The notes: generated from the letters alone by a model not told the origin. A stretch of DNA of 23,607 nucleotides from Actinomycetes bacterium (GCA_023412515.1 JAEYNO010000310.1:1-23607), one strand, 5' to 3'. Counted from the first letter of the stretch, positions 7,611 to 13,471 are shown. Numbers and translations are program-made.

Positions 7611-8090
7611 ATGACCGCGATCCGCACCCACCTGTGGTTCCCCGAGCGTGGCGCCGAGGCCGCCGAGTTCTGGGTGTCCGTCGTGCCGAACTCCCGCATC
7701 ACCCGCGTCGTCCACGCGGCGCAGGGCGTGCCCGACGTCGAGCCCGGCTCGCCGTTCGTCGTCGAGCTCGAGCTCGACGGGCACGCCGTCACCGTCCTGA
7801 CCGCCGGGCCCGCGTTCACGCTCGACGAGGCGTTCTCGTTCGTCCTCGCGGTCGACACCCAGGAGGAGGTCGACCGCTACTGGGACGCGCTGGCGGCCGA
7901 CGGCGGGTCGCACGGCCCCTGCGGCTGGCTCAAGGACCGCTTCGGCGTCTCGTGGCAGGTCGTGCCGCGTGCGCTCGACGACATCATGGGCCGCCCCGAC
8001 GCCGCGGGCGTGCAGCGCGCGACGCAGGCGATGCTGCAGATGACGAAGCTCGACGTCGCCGCCCTGGAGGCCGCGTACGCAGGGGAGTGA
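7611..8090 (+). CDS. VOC-superfamily protein, PhnB / 3-demethylubiquinone methyltransferase-like
   Basis: A 159-aa protein of the vicinal oxygen chelate fold, close to the family often annotated as 3-demethylubiquinone-9 3-methyltransferase (PF06983) or PhnB. Visible features are the opening THLWFPERGAEAAEFWVSVV, the middle segment FVVELELDGHAVTVLTAGPA, and the closing GPCGWLKDRFGVSWQVVPRA, which carries the family's conserved C-G-W-x-K-D-x-x-G-x-x-W-Q pattern. The name of the family is misleading: actinobacteria rarely make ubiquinone and true activity is unknown. Start ATG 7611 has GAGGAG at 7599-7604. It is monocistronic and is the last complete chromosomal gene before the integrated element. 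Confidence 0.88.
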   Translation: MTAIRTHLWFPERGAEAAEFWVSVVPNSRITRVVHAAQGVPDVEPGSPFVVELELDGHAVTVLTAGPAFTLDEAFSFVLAVDTQEEVDRYWDALAADGGSHGPCGWLKDRFGVSWQVVPRALDDIMGRPDAAGVQRATQAMLQMTKLDVAALEAAYAGE

Positions 8091-8151
8091 GACCCGCCAC
8101 GACCGCGCGGGCGACCCCGGCGGTGTCGGTGGTGTGGGGCAGGATGGCTGC

Positions 8152-8202
8152 GTGCTGACAGTCGCCACGGGCACGGTGCGCAAGAAGTACCCGCCCTCGT
8201 GA
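8152..8202 (+). pseudogene. xth: 5' remnant of xth (exodeoxyribonuclease III) at the element's left junction
   Basis: A GTG at 8152 opens a 16-codon frame, MLTVATGTVRKKYPPS, then stops. The first six residues match the start of actinobacterial exodeoxyribonuclease III, which typically reads MLTVATVNVNGIRAA or similar; after that it diverges abruptly. CAGGAT at 8140-8145 lies at -12 to -7 from the GTG, a good leaderless promoter, so this was a genuine gene start. From memory, xth often follows this region in Micrococcales. I infer that the element integrated within the first codons and that the attL crossover lies within about 8152-8172. Six residues is thin evidence; a short chance match is possible. 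Confidence 0.55.
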
Positions 8203-8203
8203 G

Positions 8204-8350
8204 GCGTGGTGACGCATGCCCGGCATGACCGCCTAGCGCGGGCGCGTGTGGTGCGCTACCTCGGGAAGAAGCGTCACACCCGTCACCACGCGTCATGAGC
8301 TGCGGCGATGGGGTGGCGGATCGCGCTCAGGATGACGGATCACCCGTCAC
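8204..8350. repeat. Cluster of CGTCAY sites next to the presumed attL
   Basis: Six copies of CGTCAY on either strand fall in about 150 bases: 8210-8215 (inverted), 8272-8277, 8281-8286, 8291-8296, 8332-8337 (inverted) and 8344-8349. A 10-bp perfect inverted repeat GCGTGGTGAC / GTCACCACGC joins 8204-8213 to 8282-8291, and CATGCC-C-GGCATG is at 8215-8227. Placement beside the junction suits arm-type integrase or excisionase sites. No gene is supported from 8203 to 8453. Confidence 0.5.
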
Positions 8351-8453
8351 CGGGCGGCGAGGTGCGGCCGCTGGCGCCCAGCTCGGCGCTCTGTGGTGTG
8401 GGCAGGCGGATGCCACGCTGGTCAGGGGCCCACGGGGTTGCCCAGAGACGCTC

Positions 8454-8490
8454 GAGCGCCCCCTCCCGGCTGATGCGGGAGAGGGCGCTC
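8454..8490 (-). terminator. Terminator of the lysis operon
   Basis: GAGCGCCCCCTCCCG (8454-8468) and CGGGAGAGGGCGCTC (8476-8490) form a 15-bp stem with one mismatch around a 7-base loop. It lies 24 bases beyond the stop of the minus-strand endolysin gene and marks the left end of the element's late genes. Confidence 0.8.
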
Positions 8491-8513
8491 GGTGAGCGGG
8501 TGTCGGCCTCAGG

Positions 8514-9317
8514 TCAGGAGACCGGCTGACCCGCGGCCGCGAGGGCGGCCATGCGCAGACCGGCGCCTGCCGTCCGGTCGGTTCCGGCGATGGCGCCGAG
8601 CGTCCGGGACCACACCTTGGTCACGAGCGCGTCGTCGGTCACGCCGAGCGTGGAGACGGTCTCCTGCCCGACGATCTCCACCTCGCTCTGGCCGGCGATG
8701 CGGAGCATGTCGTTGACCTGCCCCTGGGTGGTGAGGTGCACGAGACGGACCCCGTCGGTGCTGAAGACGCGGGGGTCGTTGACGGCTCGGATGACTCGCA
8801 TGGTGCGCTCCTGGGTGGGGGTGGTGGGGTTGGTGGGGTTCGGATTGGTCGAGGGCGTGCTGACGCCCAGGGTCACGCCGCGCACGGCGAAGAAGGGCTT
8901 GGGGTCGGTGGTGTACCCAGCGGACTTCGCTGTGCCGGATCCGCCGGTGAAGACCTCGAGATGCAGGTGGGGCTTGTAGGCGGACTCAGAGCCCGAGCCC
9001 GTGCCTCCGCAGATGCCGATCTGCTGTCCGGCTGCCACTGCCTGGCCCGTACTCACGCTCGTGCTGTGGAGGTGCTGGTACAGGGTCCTGATGTTGCCGC
9101 CGTGGTCGATCATCACCCAGCGCCCGCGGGCCGAGCCGAGGCTGTTGTTCACCTCGATCACGACACCGTCGCCACCCGCGACGACAGGACGCCCGGGGGC
9201 GTCCCGGGTACCGATGTCGTACCCGACGTGCAAGCGGCTGCCACCGTCCCGCGAGTCTCCGTACTTCTGGCCGGGTCCGTCGACGCTCCCGATCATCGGG
9301 TTCGTCCAGTAGGTCAT
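8514..9317 (-). CDS. M23-family peptidoglycan endopeptidase (endolysin) with C-terminal domain
   Basis: A 267-aa lysin. Residues 1-145 are an M23/LytM metallopeptidase domain that cuts peptide cross-links of peptidoglycan. Zinc ligands and catalytic residues are visible: His30 and Asp34 in RLHVGYDIG, and the HxH pair His117/His119 in YKPHLHLEVF, with QHLHST at 81-86. A Pro/Thr/Asn linker (152-170) leads to a C-terminal domain (173-267) of unknown family, likely for cell-wall binding or assembly. There is no signal peptide, so it would need a holin. Start ATG 9317 has GGGAG four bases upstream, directly abutting a LexA-type palindrome, so expression is probably SOS-linked. A second start is apparent inside the gene at 8801. 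Confidence 0.9.
   Translation of the reverse strand: MTYWTNPMIGSVDGPGQKYGDSRDGGSRLHVGYDIGTRDAPGRPVVAGGDGVVIEVNNSLGSARGRWVMIDHGGNIRTLYQHLHSTSVSTGQAVAAGQQIGICGGTGSGSESAYKPHLHLEVFTGGSGTAKSAGYTTDPKPFFAVRGVTLGVSTPSTNPNPTNPTTPTQERTMRVIRAVNDPRVFSTDGVRLVHLTTQGQVNDMLRIAGQSEVEIVGQETVSTLGVTDDALVTKVWSRTLGAIAGTDRTAGAGLRMAALAAAGQPVS
8799..8813 (-). promoter_or_regulatory. Internal ribosome binding site and start inside the endolysin gene
   Basis: On the minus strand CAGGAG (8813-8808), six bases, then ATG (8801-8799). It is in frame with the endolysin and lies exactly at the end of the linker. Translation from here would give a separate 95-aa C-terminal domain (8514-8801), as known for endolysins that assemble with extra copies of their wall-binding domain. 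Confidence 0.6.
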
Positions 9318-9325
9318 GGTGCTCC

Positions 9326-9355
9326 CATCTGTTCGAACGCGTGTTCGAACAGATG
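9326..9355 (-). promoter_or_regulatory. LexA/SOS box inside a 30-bp perfect palindrome
   Basis: CATCTGTTCGAAC (9326-9338), four bases, then its exact inverse (9343-9355). The centre CGAACGCGTGTTCG fits the Gram-positive SOS consensus CGAACRNRYGTTCG and the mycobacterial form TCGAAC-N4-GTTCGA. It ends one base before the Shine-Dalgarno of the minus-strand endolysin gene. LexA bound here should repress that gene until DNA damage. The 13-bp arms could also form an RNA hairpin next to the ribosome site. Confidence 0.8.
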
Positions 9356-9439
9356 CAACGTAGCGCGGACGCGTCGCCGATGATGGGCTCTGATGAGGAA
9401 TGGATCACAGGTGAGCCACGTGTTGTGCGGTGCGCTCGG

Positions 9440-9728
9440 TCAGGTGTTGCGACGTCGGTGCGCTCGTCGGGCGCCAACGCGAGCCACGGGGCCCGCCTGC
9501 GGGACGTGCGGCCGGATGCGCACCGCGGCGCGCGCGGTCGCGACGACGTACATCTCGAGCGCCTCGCGCGCGCCGTCGTCGAGCTCGACGTCCGCGAGCG
9601 AGGGTGTTGGTGGTGCGACGACGCGCTGGGGGGCGGCGGGCTCGCCGTCGTTGACGACCCATCGGGAGTAGTCCGGGTGGCCGGGTGGGATGCGCACGAT
9701 GCCCCAGGGTCGCGTGGAGGTGCGACAT
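9440..9728 (-). pseudogene. Small unknown gene, apparently frameshifted
   Basis: Codon use on the minus strand is strongly GC3-biased here. The frame from GTG 9697 reads RIPPGHPDYSRWVVNDGE and continues for 85 residues to 9440, ending in a less protein-like RRAHRRRNT. Upstream, ATG 9728 has AGG five bases before it and gives MSHLHATLG in another frame; removing one base from the run of four C at 9702-9705 (plus strand) would join the two into about 95 residues reading HATLGIVRIPPGHPDY. Either the gene is decaying, the run is a sequencing error, or GTG 9697 is the true start. I do not recognise the protein. It contains acidic LADVELDDGAREALEMYVVA and no membrane segment. Confidence 0.4.
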
Positions 9729-10117
9729 CTTCACCTGCCCCGCACGGCACGGTCGCCCGGCGCTCCGCCGGGTGCCGCTGCGACCCGTGCCGCGACGCGA
9801 CCAGCCGGTACGTCGCCGACCGGTACCGCGCCCAGCCACGCGAGAGCATCACGATGACGAACGAGGAGCGCGAGCGCGCGGCCGGGACACGCGCCGCGCA
9901 GGAGGCCGAGGCACGCGCCGCGGCCACCAGCGCACGCCGACCCTGGACCGCCGACGACCTCGCGATCGCGCTCGACTACTCCCGAACCGCCGTCGACGCC
10001 GCACGCGAGCTCGGCCGGTCGCTGTCCGCCGTGCACCACGCCCGCCGACGCTACGGCCCCGGACGACCCGAGGTGCTGCCCTACCGCGAGCGCCCCGCCA
10101 GGCGAGGCTGGCCATGA
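9677..10117 (+). CDS. Small phage-type protein with HGT...CRCxxC motif and C-terminal HTH
   Basis: About 146 aa. The first part holds HGTVARRSAGCRCDPC (about residues 25-40), a compact Cys motif that recurs in actinophage proteins, followed by RYVADRYRAQ. After a charged, Ala-rich helix (NEERERAAGTRAAQEAEARA) comes a DNA-binding type helix-turn-helix: PWTADDLAIALDYSRTAVDA then ARELGRSLSAVHHARRRYG. Probably a DNA-binding regulator or accessory nuclease-like protein. The start is uncertain: GTG 9677 with GGGAG at 9664-9668 is the only in-frame start that keeps the Cys motif, yet codon use looks coding only from about 9735; ATG 9854 would leave just the HTH. It runs opposite to the lysis and tail genes and ends in its own terminator, like a moron. 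Confidence 0.65.
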   Translation: MAGWDAHDAPGSRGGATSSPAPHGTVARRSAGCRCDPCRDATSRYVADRYRAQPRESITMTNEERERAAGTRAAQEAEARAAATSARRPWTADDLAIALDYSRTAVDAARELGRSLSAVHHARRRYGPGRPEVLPYRERPARRGWP

Positions 10118-10120
10118 CGA

Positions 10121-10158
10121 AGCGCCCCCACCCCGCGCGAGGCGGAGGTGGGGGCGTT
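10121..10158 (+). terminator. Terminator after the HTH protein gene
   Basis: CGCCCCCACC (10123-10132) pairs perfectly with GGTGGGGGCG (10147-10156), extended by A-T and G-U pairs at the base, followed by TTCA. It closes the plus-strand cassette 3 bases after the stop. Confidence 0.8.
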
Positions 10159-10273
10159 CACCCGTTTTGGGTATGTCCGTCGGGATCGACCTCGGGGAAC
10201 ATGCTCAAGGTGGCCGTCGTTGATCCCGATAGCTCCAACATGACCACGACAGGTGGCTCCCAGGAAGGCGAGG

Positions 10274-10279
10274 TACCGT
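10274..10279 (+). promoter_or_regulatory. -10 box of the DUF2335 cassette (leaderless start)
   Basis: TACCGT fits TANNNT and lies at -12 to -7 relative to ATG 10286, so the transcript would begin at the start codon. No Shine-Dalgarno precedes that ATG. Confidence 0.6.
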
Positions 10280-10285
10280 CTCATC

Positions 10286-10492
10286 ATGAGCACCACGACG
10301 GAAGCGATCATGCGCGGAGTTCGGCGGGGCTTCACGATGGCAGTGGCTCCGGACCCGACGAGGCTCCGCGAGTTGAGCGAGGCGGCGAGCTCGACCGACT
10401 ACACGGCGGAAGCATGGAACAGCGTGGGGTCGGATCTGCGGACAGCAATGGACGCAGTGGGAACGGCAACGAGTTCCACGCCTTCGCGCTGA
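10286..10492 (+). CDS. 68-aa protein of unknown function, first gene of the DUF2335 cassette
   Basis: A small soluble protein with an Arg-rich N-terminal part (EAIMRGVRRGFTMAVAPDP) and an amphipathic, acidic C-terminal half (LRELSEAASSTDYTAEAWNS). No family recognised. Base composition is visibly lower in GC than the surroundings, suggesting separate acquisition. It overlaps the next gene by 79 bases in another frame, so the two are made from one transcript. A small soluble protein just upstream of a membrane protein is a layout seen in antitoxin-toxin and exclusion pairs, but nothing in the sequence proves this. A leaderless start is supported by TACCGT at 10274-10279. Confidence 0.6.
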   Translation: MSTTTEAIMRGVRRGFTMAVAPDPTRLRELSEAASSTDYTAEAWNSVGSDLRTAMDAVGTATSSTPSR

Positions 10493-10893
10493 GAAGTGCT
10501 CCCCTCCCGCGGTGGGAGGAGTACGACGGCTACGAGACCGTCCTTCCTGGGTCAGCAGACCGGATCCTGACGATGGCGGAGAAGGCCCAGCAGGCTCGCA
10601 TCGACGTAGACGTCGTTCCGATCCGAGCGGAGGCGACTGCGCTCGTGATCGCGACCGTGGGCGTGACGTTCATGCCCTGGCTGGTTGTCGCTGCGGCCAT
10701 CGTGTTCGCGCTCAACGGCATGGACGTCGCCGCGTGGATCGCCGGAGCGATCGGCGCGCTTGGTGGTGGAGCGCAGATCATCCAGGCGACACGGCGACCG
10801 AAGGTCGTCCAACAGATCGTTGCTCCCACCCCCGATCCTCGGCAGAAGTCGGGGCCGACGCCCAAGAGGCCGAAGGACAGGAAGAAGCGATGA
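10414..10893 (+). CDS. DUF2335-like membrane protein
   Basis: A 159-aa protein. Residues 28-62 carry the DUF2335 (PF10097) signature: a short SAPLPRWEEYDGYETVLPGS followed by ADRILTMAEKAQQARI, corresponding to the family's PLPPPe..eYe.vlPGaaerIl.maEkqq.hR. Two hydrophobic segments follow (about 75-100 and 104-124, the second rich in small residues: AAWIAGAIGALGGGAQII), then a basic, Pro-rich tail ending KRPKDRKKR. The family's function is not established. Start ATG 10414 lies inside the 68-aa gene and lacks a strong Shine-Dalgarno, suggesting coupling to it. Composition is less GC-rich than neighbours. The gene sits on the opposite strand to the lysis operon and has its own terminator, so it is a likely moron, perhaps for superinfection exclusion or defence. 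Confidence 0.7.
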   Translation: MEQRGVGSADSNGRSGNGNEFHAFALRSAPLPRWEEYDGYETVLPGSADRILTMAEKAQQARIDVDVVPIRAEATALVIATVGVTFMPWLVVAAAIVFALNGMDVAAWIAGAIGALGGGAQIIQATRRPKVVQQIVAPTPDPRQKSGPTPKRPKDRKKR

Positions 10894-10897
10894 AGCC

Positions 10898-10933
10898 GAT
10901 GCCCCCTCCCCGCCGTGGCGGAGAGGGGGCATC
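10898..10933. terminator. Bidirectional terminator between DUF2335 gene and holin-like gene
   Basis: GATGCCCCCTCCC (10898-10910) and GAGAGGGGGCATC (10921-10933) form a 13-bp stem with one mismatch, and the interior CGCC-GT-GGCG extends it. It lies between two convergent genes and can stop both. Confidence 0.8.
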
Positions 10934-10950
10934 GTCGTGTGCGGGACGGG

Positions 10951-11382
10951 TCAGTCGGCCAGGTGCCGTGCGCCGACGCGCTGCGCGGCCGCGGTCGTCC
11001 CGATCGGGCGCCACAGGCCGTAGTACGTCGACACCGAGACCACGAAGGCCGGCACGGCCGCGAGCAGCGCGACGCCCAGGTCGTAGGTCGTGCCGGCCTC
11101 GAGCGCGCGGCGGAGCTCGACGAGCAGCGAGGTCAGCAGGGTCAGCCCGGCCAGCAGCCACGCGCGCACGGCCGAGGACGTGACGCGGGTCGTGACGAGC
11201 CCGACGACCACCGGCAGGAGGAACGCGACGATGATGTGCACGACCGTGAGCGGGTCGAGCGTGAACACGACAGCGGGAGCGGCGGGCGCGGGGTCGATGA
11301 CTGCGGCCGTCACCGCGCCGACCGGCACGACGAGCAGCAAGAGCACGGTGGCCGCCAGGACGGCGAGGATGCGGCGGAGCAT
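10951..11382 (-). CDS. Multi-pass membrane protein, holin candidate
   Basis: A 143-aa protein with an N-terminal hydrophobic helix (3-28, RRILAVLAATVLLLLVVPVG), then helices near 45-66 (PLTVVHIIVAFLLPVVVGLV), 72-90 and 98-122 (GVALLAAVPAFVVSVSTYYG). Three to four transmembrane segments and placement between an endolysin and a membrane-protein cluster suggest a holin that releases the M23 enzyme or amidase. Holins share little sequence, so this is a context call. Start ATG 11382 has GGGAGGT five bases upstream. The first helix could instead be a signal sequence. Confidence 0.7.
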   Translation of the reverse strand: MLRRILAVLAATVLLLLVVPVGAVTAAVIDPAPAAPAVVFTLDPLTVVHIIVAFLLPVVVGLVTTRVTSSAVRAWLLAGLTLLTSLLVELRRALEAGTTYDLGVALLAAVPAFVVSVSTYYGLWRPIGTTAAAQRVGARHLAD

Positions 11383-11402
11383 GGGTGACCTCCCGGGCAG
11401 GG

Positions 11403-11810
11403 TCAGAGGTCGTCGGCGATCGTCGCCGGCGGAGTCGGAGGAGCCGGGATCCCGTCCGGCATGTGCCGGGTGATCCACAGCGTGAGGCGGCGGATGTGCT
11501 CCACCGCGGACCAGTACCGGGACCGCCACGCCTGAATCTCCTCGTCCATCTGCGCGATCTTCCGGTCCTGTGCGTCGAGCCGTTCGTCCTGCTTCTGTAG
11601 GCGGTCCTCGAGGGGCTTGACGTGCGTCTCGTAGAGCGCCTGCACGAGCCGGTCCCACTCGGCGCCCTGCGCCGCGATCACCGCGGCGTCGCCCTCGGCG
11701 GCGTCGCGGCGGTTCTGCGCGCGCGCCCGCAGGATCACCCCCAGGCCCGCGAGACCGCCGACCGCACCCACGAGACCGCCGACCGCGACGAGCCAGTCCA
11801 CGACGGTCAT
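11403..11810 (-). CDS. Membrane-anchored coiled-coil protein of the lysis region
   Basis: A 135-aa protein. Residues 5-28 are one transmembrane helix rich in glycine (WLVAVGGLVGAVGGLAGLGV), followed by a basic stop-transfer RARAQNRR. Residues about 55-95 are a charged heptad region (LEDRLQKQDERLDAQDRKIA) likely to form a coiled coil, with a Pro-rich C-terminus (PAPPTPPATIADDL). Layout resembles antiholin or spanin-like lysis accessory proteins and DUF2746-type phage proteins. Its ATG overlaps the preceding stop (ATGA), so translation is coupled. Exact role unknown. Confidence 0.75.
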   Translation of the reverse strand: MTVVDWLVAVGGLVGAVGGLAGLGVILRARAQNRRDAAEGDAAVIAAQGAEWDRLVQALYETHVKPLEDRLQKQDERLDAQDRKIAQMDEEIQAWRSRYWSAVEHIRRLTLWITRHMPDGIPAPPTPPATIADDL

Positions 11811-12235
11811 CGGCGGCCCCCCAGGTCATGCAGCGCGAAGCGGTACCGCAGGATCCGGACCGCGAGCTGGCACGCACGCCACGTCGACCCGACCGTGATC
11901 GCGGCGACGCACGCGATCGCGACCGCGGCGCCCACACCGAAGCGGGCGAACGTCCCGAGCGCGATCACGTACCCCGCCGCGGCAGCAGCCAGCGGCATCC
12001 GACCGGTGAGCTCGATGACCCACCCGAGGGGCGCGCGCCACAGCACGCCGGTCAGGGACAGCACGGCCCCGGCGGTGAAGACGGACGCACACCACGCGGG
12101 GGATGCGTACCCGGTCGACTCCACGATCGACGGCGGGTGCGTGCCGGTCACGAGCACGACCACCCCGGCGCCGGCCGTGGCCGCCAGCAGCGACACCGTG
12201 TCCGGGGTCCGCTCGAAGCGGCGACGGTCCGGCAT
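11807..12235 (-). CDS. Four-helix membrane protein of the lysis region
   Basis: A 142-aa protein with transmembrane segments near 14-33 (SLLAATAGAGVVVLVTG), 45-65 (WCASVFTAGAVLSLTGVLW), 72-95 (LAAAAAGYVIALGTFARFGV) and 96-115. Start ATG 12235 overlaps the stop of the 44-aa gene as TGATG, and its own stop overlaps the next start as ATGA, so it lies in a tightly coupled chain. A second holin or membrane accessory is likely; no specific family recognised. Confidence 0.7.
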   Translation of the reverse strand: MPDRRRFERTPDTVSLLAATAGAGVVVLVTGTHPPSIVESTGYASPAWCASVFTAGAVLSLTGVLWRAPLGWVIELTGRMPLAAAAAGYVIALGTFARFGVGAAVAIACVAAITVGSTWRACQLAVRILRYRFALHDLGGRR

Positions 12236-12369
12236 CACGCACCACCGAGCAGGTGCGCGATCGCGCGCAGCGGCGCGAGCAGCAACCACACCATGAGCAG
12301 GCACCCCAGGTACGTGCCGGCCGCAGCGCACACGATCGCGGCGGCCAGCACGACCAGCCGGCGGGTCAC
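12235..12369 (-). CDS. 44-aa single-pass membrane peptide, small holin candidate
   Basis: A very short gene: GTG 12369 overlaps the amidase stop as GTGA, and its stop overlaps the next ATG as TGATG. The product begins with basic MTRR, then a hydrophobic stretch from about 5 to 37 containing LVVLAAAIVCAAAGTYLGC and LLMVWLLLAPLRA. Size and topology fit a small holin, antiholin or lysis peptide. The double overlap is the main evidence that it is translated. Confidence 0.65.
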   Translation of the reverse strand: MTRRLVVLAAAIVCAAAGTYLGCLLMVWLLLAPLRAIAHLLGGA

Positions 12370-13370
12370 CGGGCCCACAGCGCGGTCCAGGTCTGCGGGC
12401 CGCCCGACCCGTCCACGTCGATCCCGGCCGCGGTCTGGAACGCGCGCAGCGCGGCGTCCGTCGCCGGTCCGTGCGAGTCGTCCACGTCCCCGCCGTAGTG
12501 GCCGAGGTCCTTGAGCCGGGCCTGGAACCGGCGGGTGCGGCCGTTGCCCCGGTTGCCGCGGACCGTCGAGCCCGGGTAGGCCGCGACCTTCGCGGCGTGC
12601 GCGCGCGAGTCGGGCCCGAACGACCCGTCGGGGTCGATCCCCGCGGCCGTCTGGAACGTACGGATCGCGGCGTCGGTCGCGGGGCCGGCCGAGTCGTCGA
12701 CCTTCCCGGAGTAGAACCCGAGGGCCTTGAGGATGCGCTGGACGTCGCCGACGCCCGGGCCGGTGTCGCCGCGGCGCACGTCCTGCCCCGGCTGCCGGTA
12801 CGACGAGCGCGACGGCGGCGCGGGAGGGGCGACCGGTGCCGGAGCGGACACGCCTGTGCCGGTCAGGGTGCCGTCGGCGATCAGCGCGCGCAGCGGGCCG
12901 CCCGGGCACGACGTCGACGCGCCGGAGACCTGCCCGTGCCCGGTGACCTGCGTGGCGCGCGGCCGCCACGCCAGCACCCGGGCCCGCAGGTCGTGGAACG
13001 CGGCGACCGCGGCGTGGCTGACCGGTTCGCTGTTCCCGACGAGGAACAGGACGCCGACGTACCGGGTGTTCGCGCGCGGGTTGGACGCCGAGGCGCAGTG
13101 CGAGCCGACGTTGCCCAGCCCGCGCAGCTCCCACACGCGGCCCGCCTGGTCGAGGGCGAAGTTGTAGCCGATGTCGCCCCACCCACGGCGGCGCACGTGG
13201 AAGTCGCGGTAGCCGCGCAGCTTCGCAGCGATCGTCTCGACCGACGCGGCACCGATGGTGACGTCGCCGTCGGCGGGGTAGTGCACCGCGATGCCGACGA
13301 CGTCGCCCCACGAGCCGTTCGACGACGACGGGGTGGTGGTCCAGGCCGTCCGGGGCAGCGACTCGGACAT
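12366..13370 (-). CDS. N-acetylmuramoyl-L-alanine amidase (PGRP/amidase_2) with two PG-binding domains
   Basis: A 334-aa zinc amidase that cleaves the bond between MurNAc and L-Ala. Zinc ligands are His30 (VGIAVHYP), His145 (TGHGQVSG) and Cys155 (STSCPGG); Tyr69 in DIGYNF is the usual catalytic tyrosine, and the WGDIGYNFALDQAGRVWE block is typical of PGRP-type phage amidases. A Pro/Ala linker (about 173-195) leads to two PG_binding_1 repeats, near 210-262 and 275-331, each ending in the AIRTFQTAAGIDPDG or ALRAFQTAAGIDVDG motif. Start ATG 13370 has GAGGAG six bases upstream, so the upstream in-frame residues are not needed. With the M23 enzyme it gives this element two lysins of different bond specificity. 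Confidence 0.93.
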   Translation of the reverse strand: MSESLPRTAWTTTPSSSNGSWGDVVGIAVHYPADGDVTIGAASVETIAAKLRGYRDFHVRRRGWGDIGYNFALDQAGRVWELRGLGNVGSHCASASNPRANTRYVGVLFLVGNSEPVSHAAVAAFHDLRARVLAWRPRATQVTGHGQVSGASTSCPGGPLRALIADGTLTGTGVSAPAPVAPPAPPSRSSYRQPGQDVRRGDTGPGVGDVQRILKALGFYSGKVDDSAGPATDAAIRTFQTAAGIDPDGSFGPDSRAHAAKVAAYPGSTVRGNRGNGRTRRFQARLKDLGHYGGDVDDSHGPATDAALRAFQTAAGIDVDGSGGPQTWTALWAR

Positions 13371-13471
13371 CGGGGTCTCCTCGAGGTGGGTGGGCATGAC
13401 GACGACCCTGCGCACCGAGCGGTGGGCGAGGTACAGGGGCAGGGCAGCGGTGGGAGGGGCTCGAGGTGGGG

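Noticed and set aside
8091..8300. tRNA gene as the integration site
   Set aside because: I found no cloverleaf, T-loop GTTCGA-type segment or CCA-proximal stem near the junction; the xth start is a better candidate.
8295..8529. Two overlapping small plus-strand frames of 66 and 73 codons
   Set aside because: No Shine-Dalgarno, no third-position bias, low-complexity products, and both run through the terminator stem at 8454-8490.
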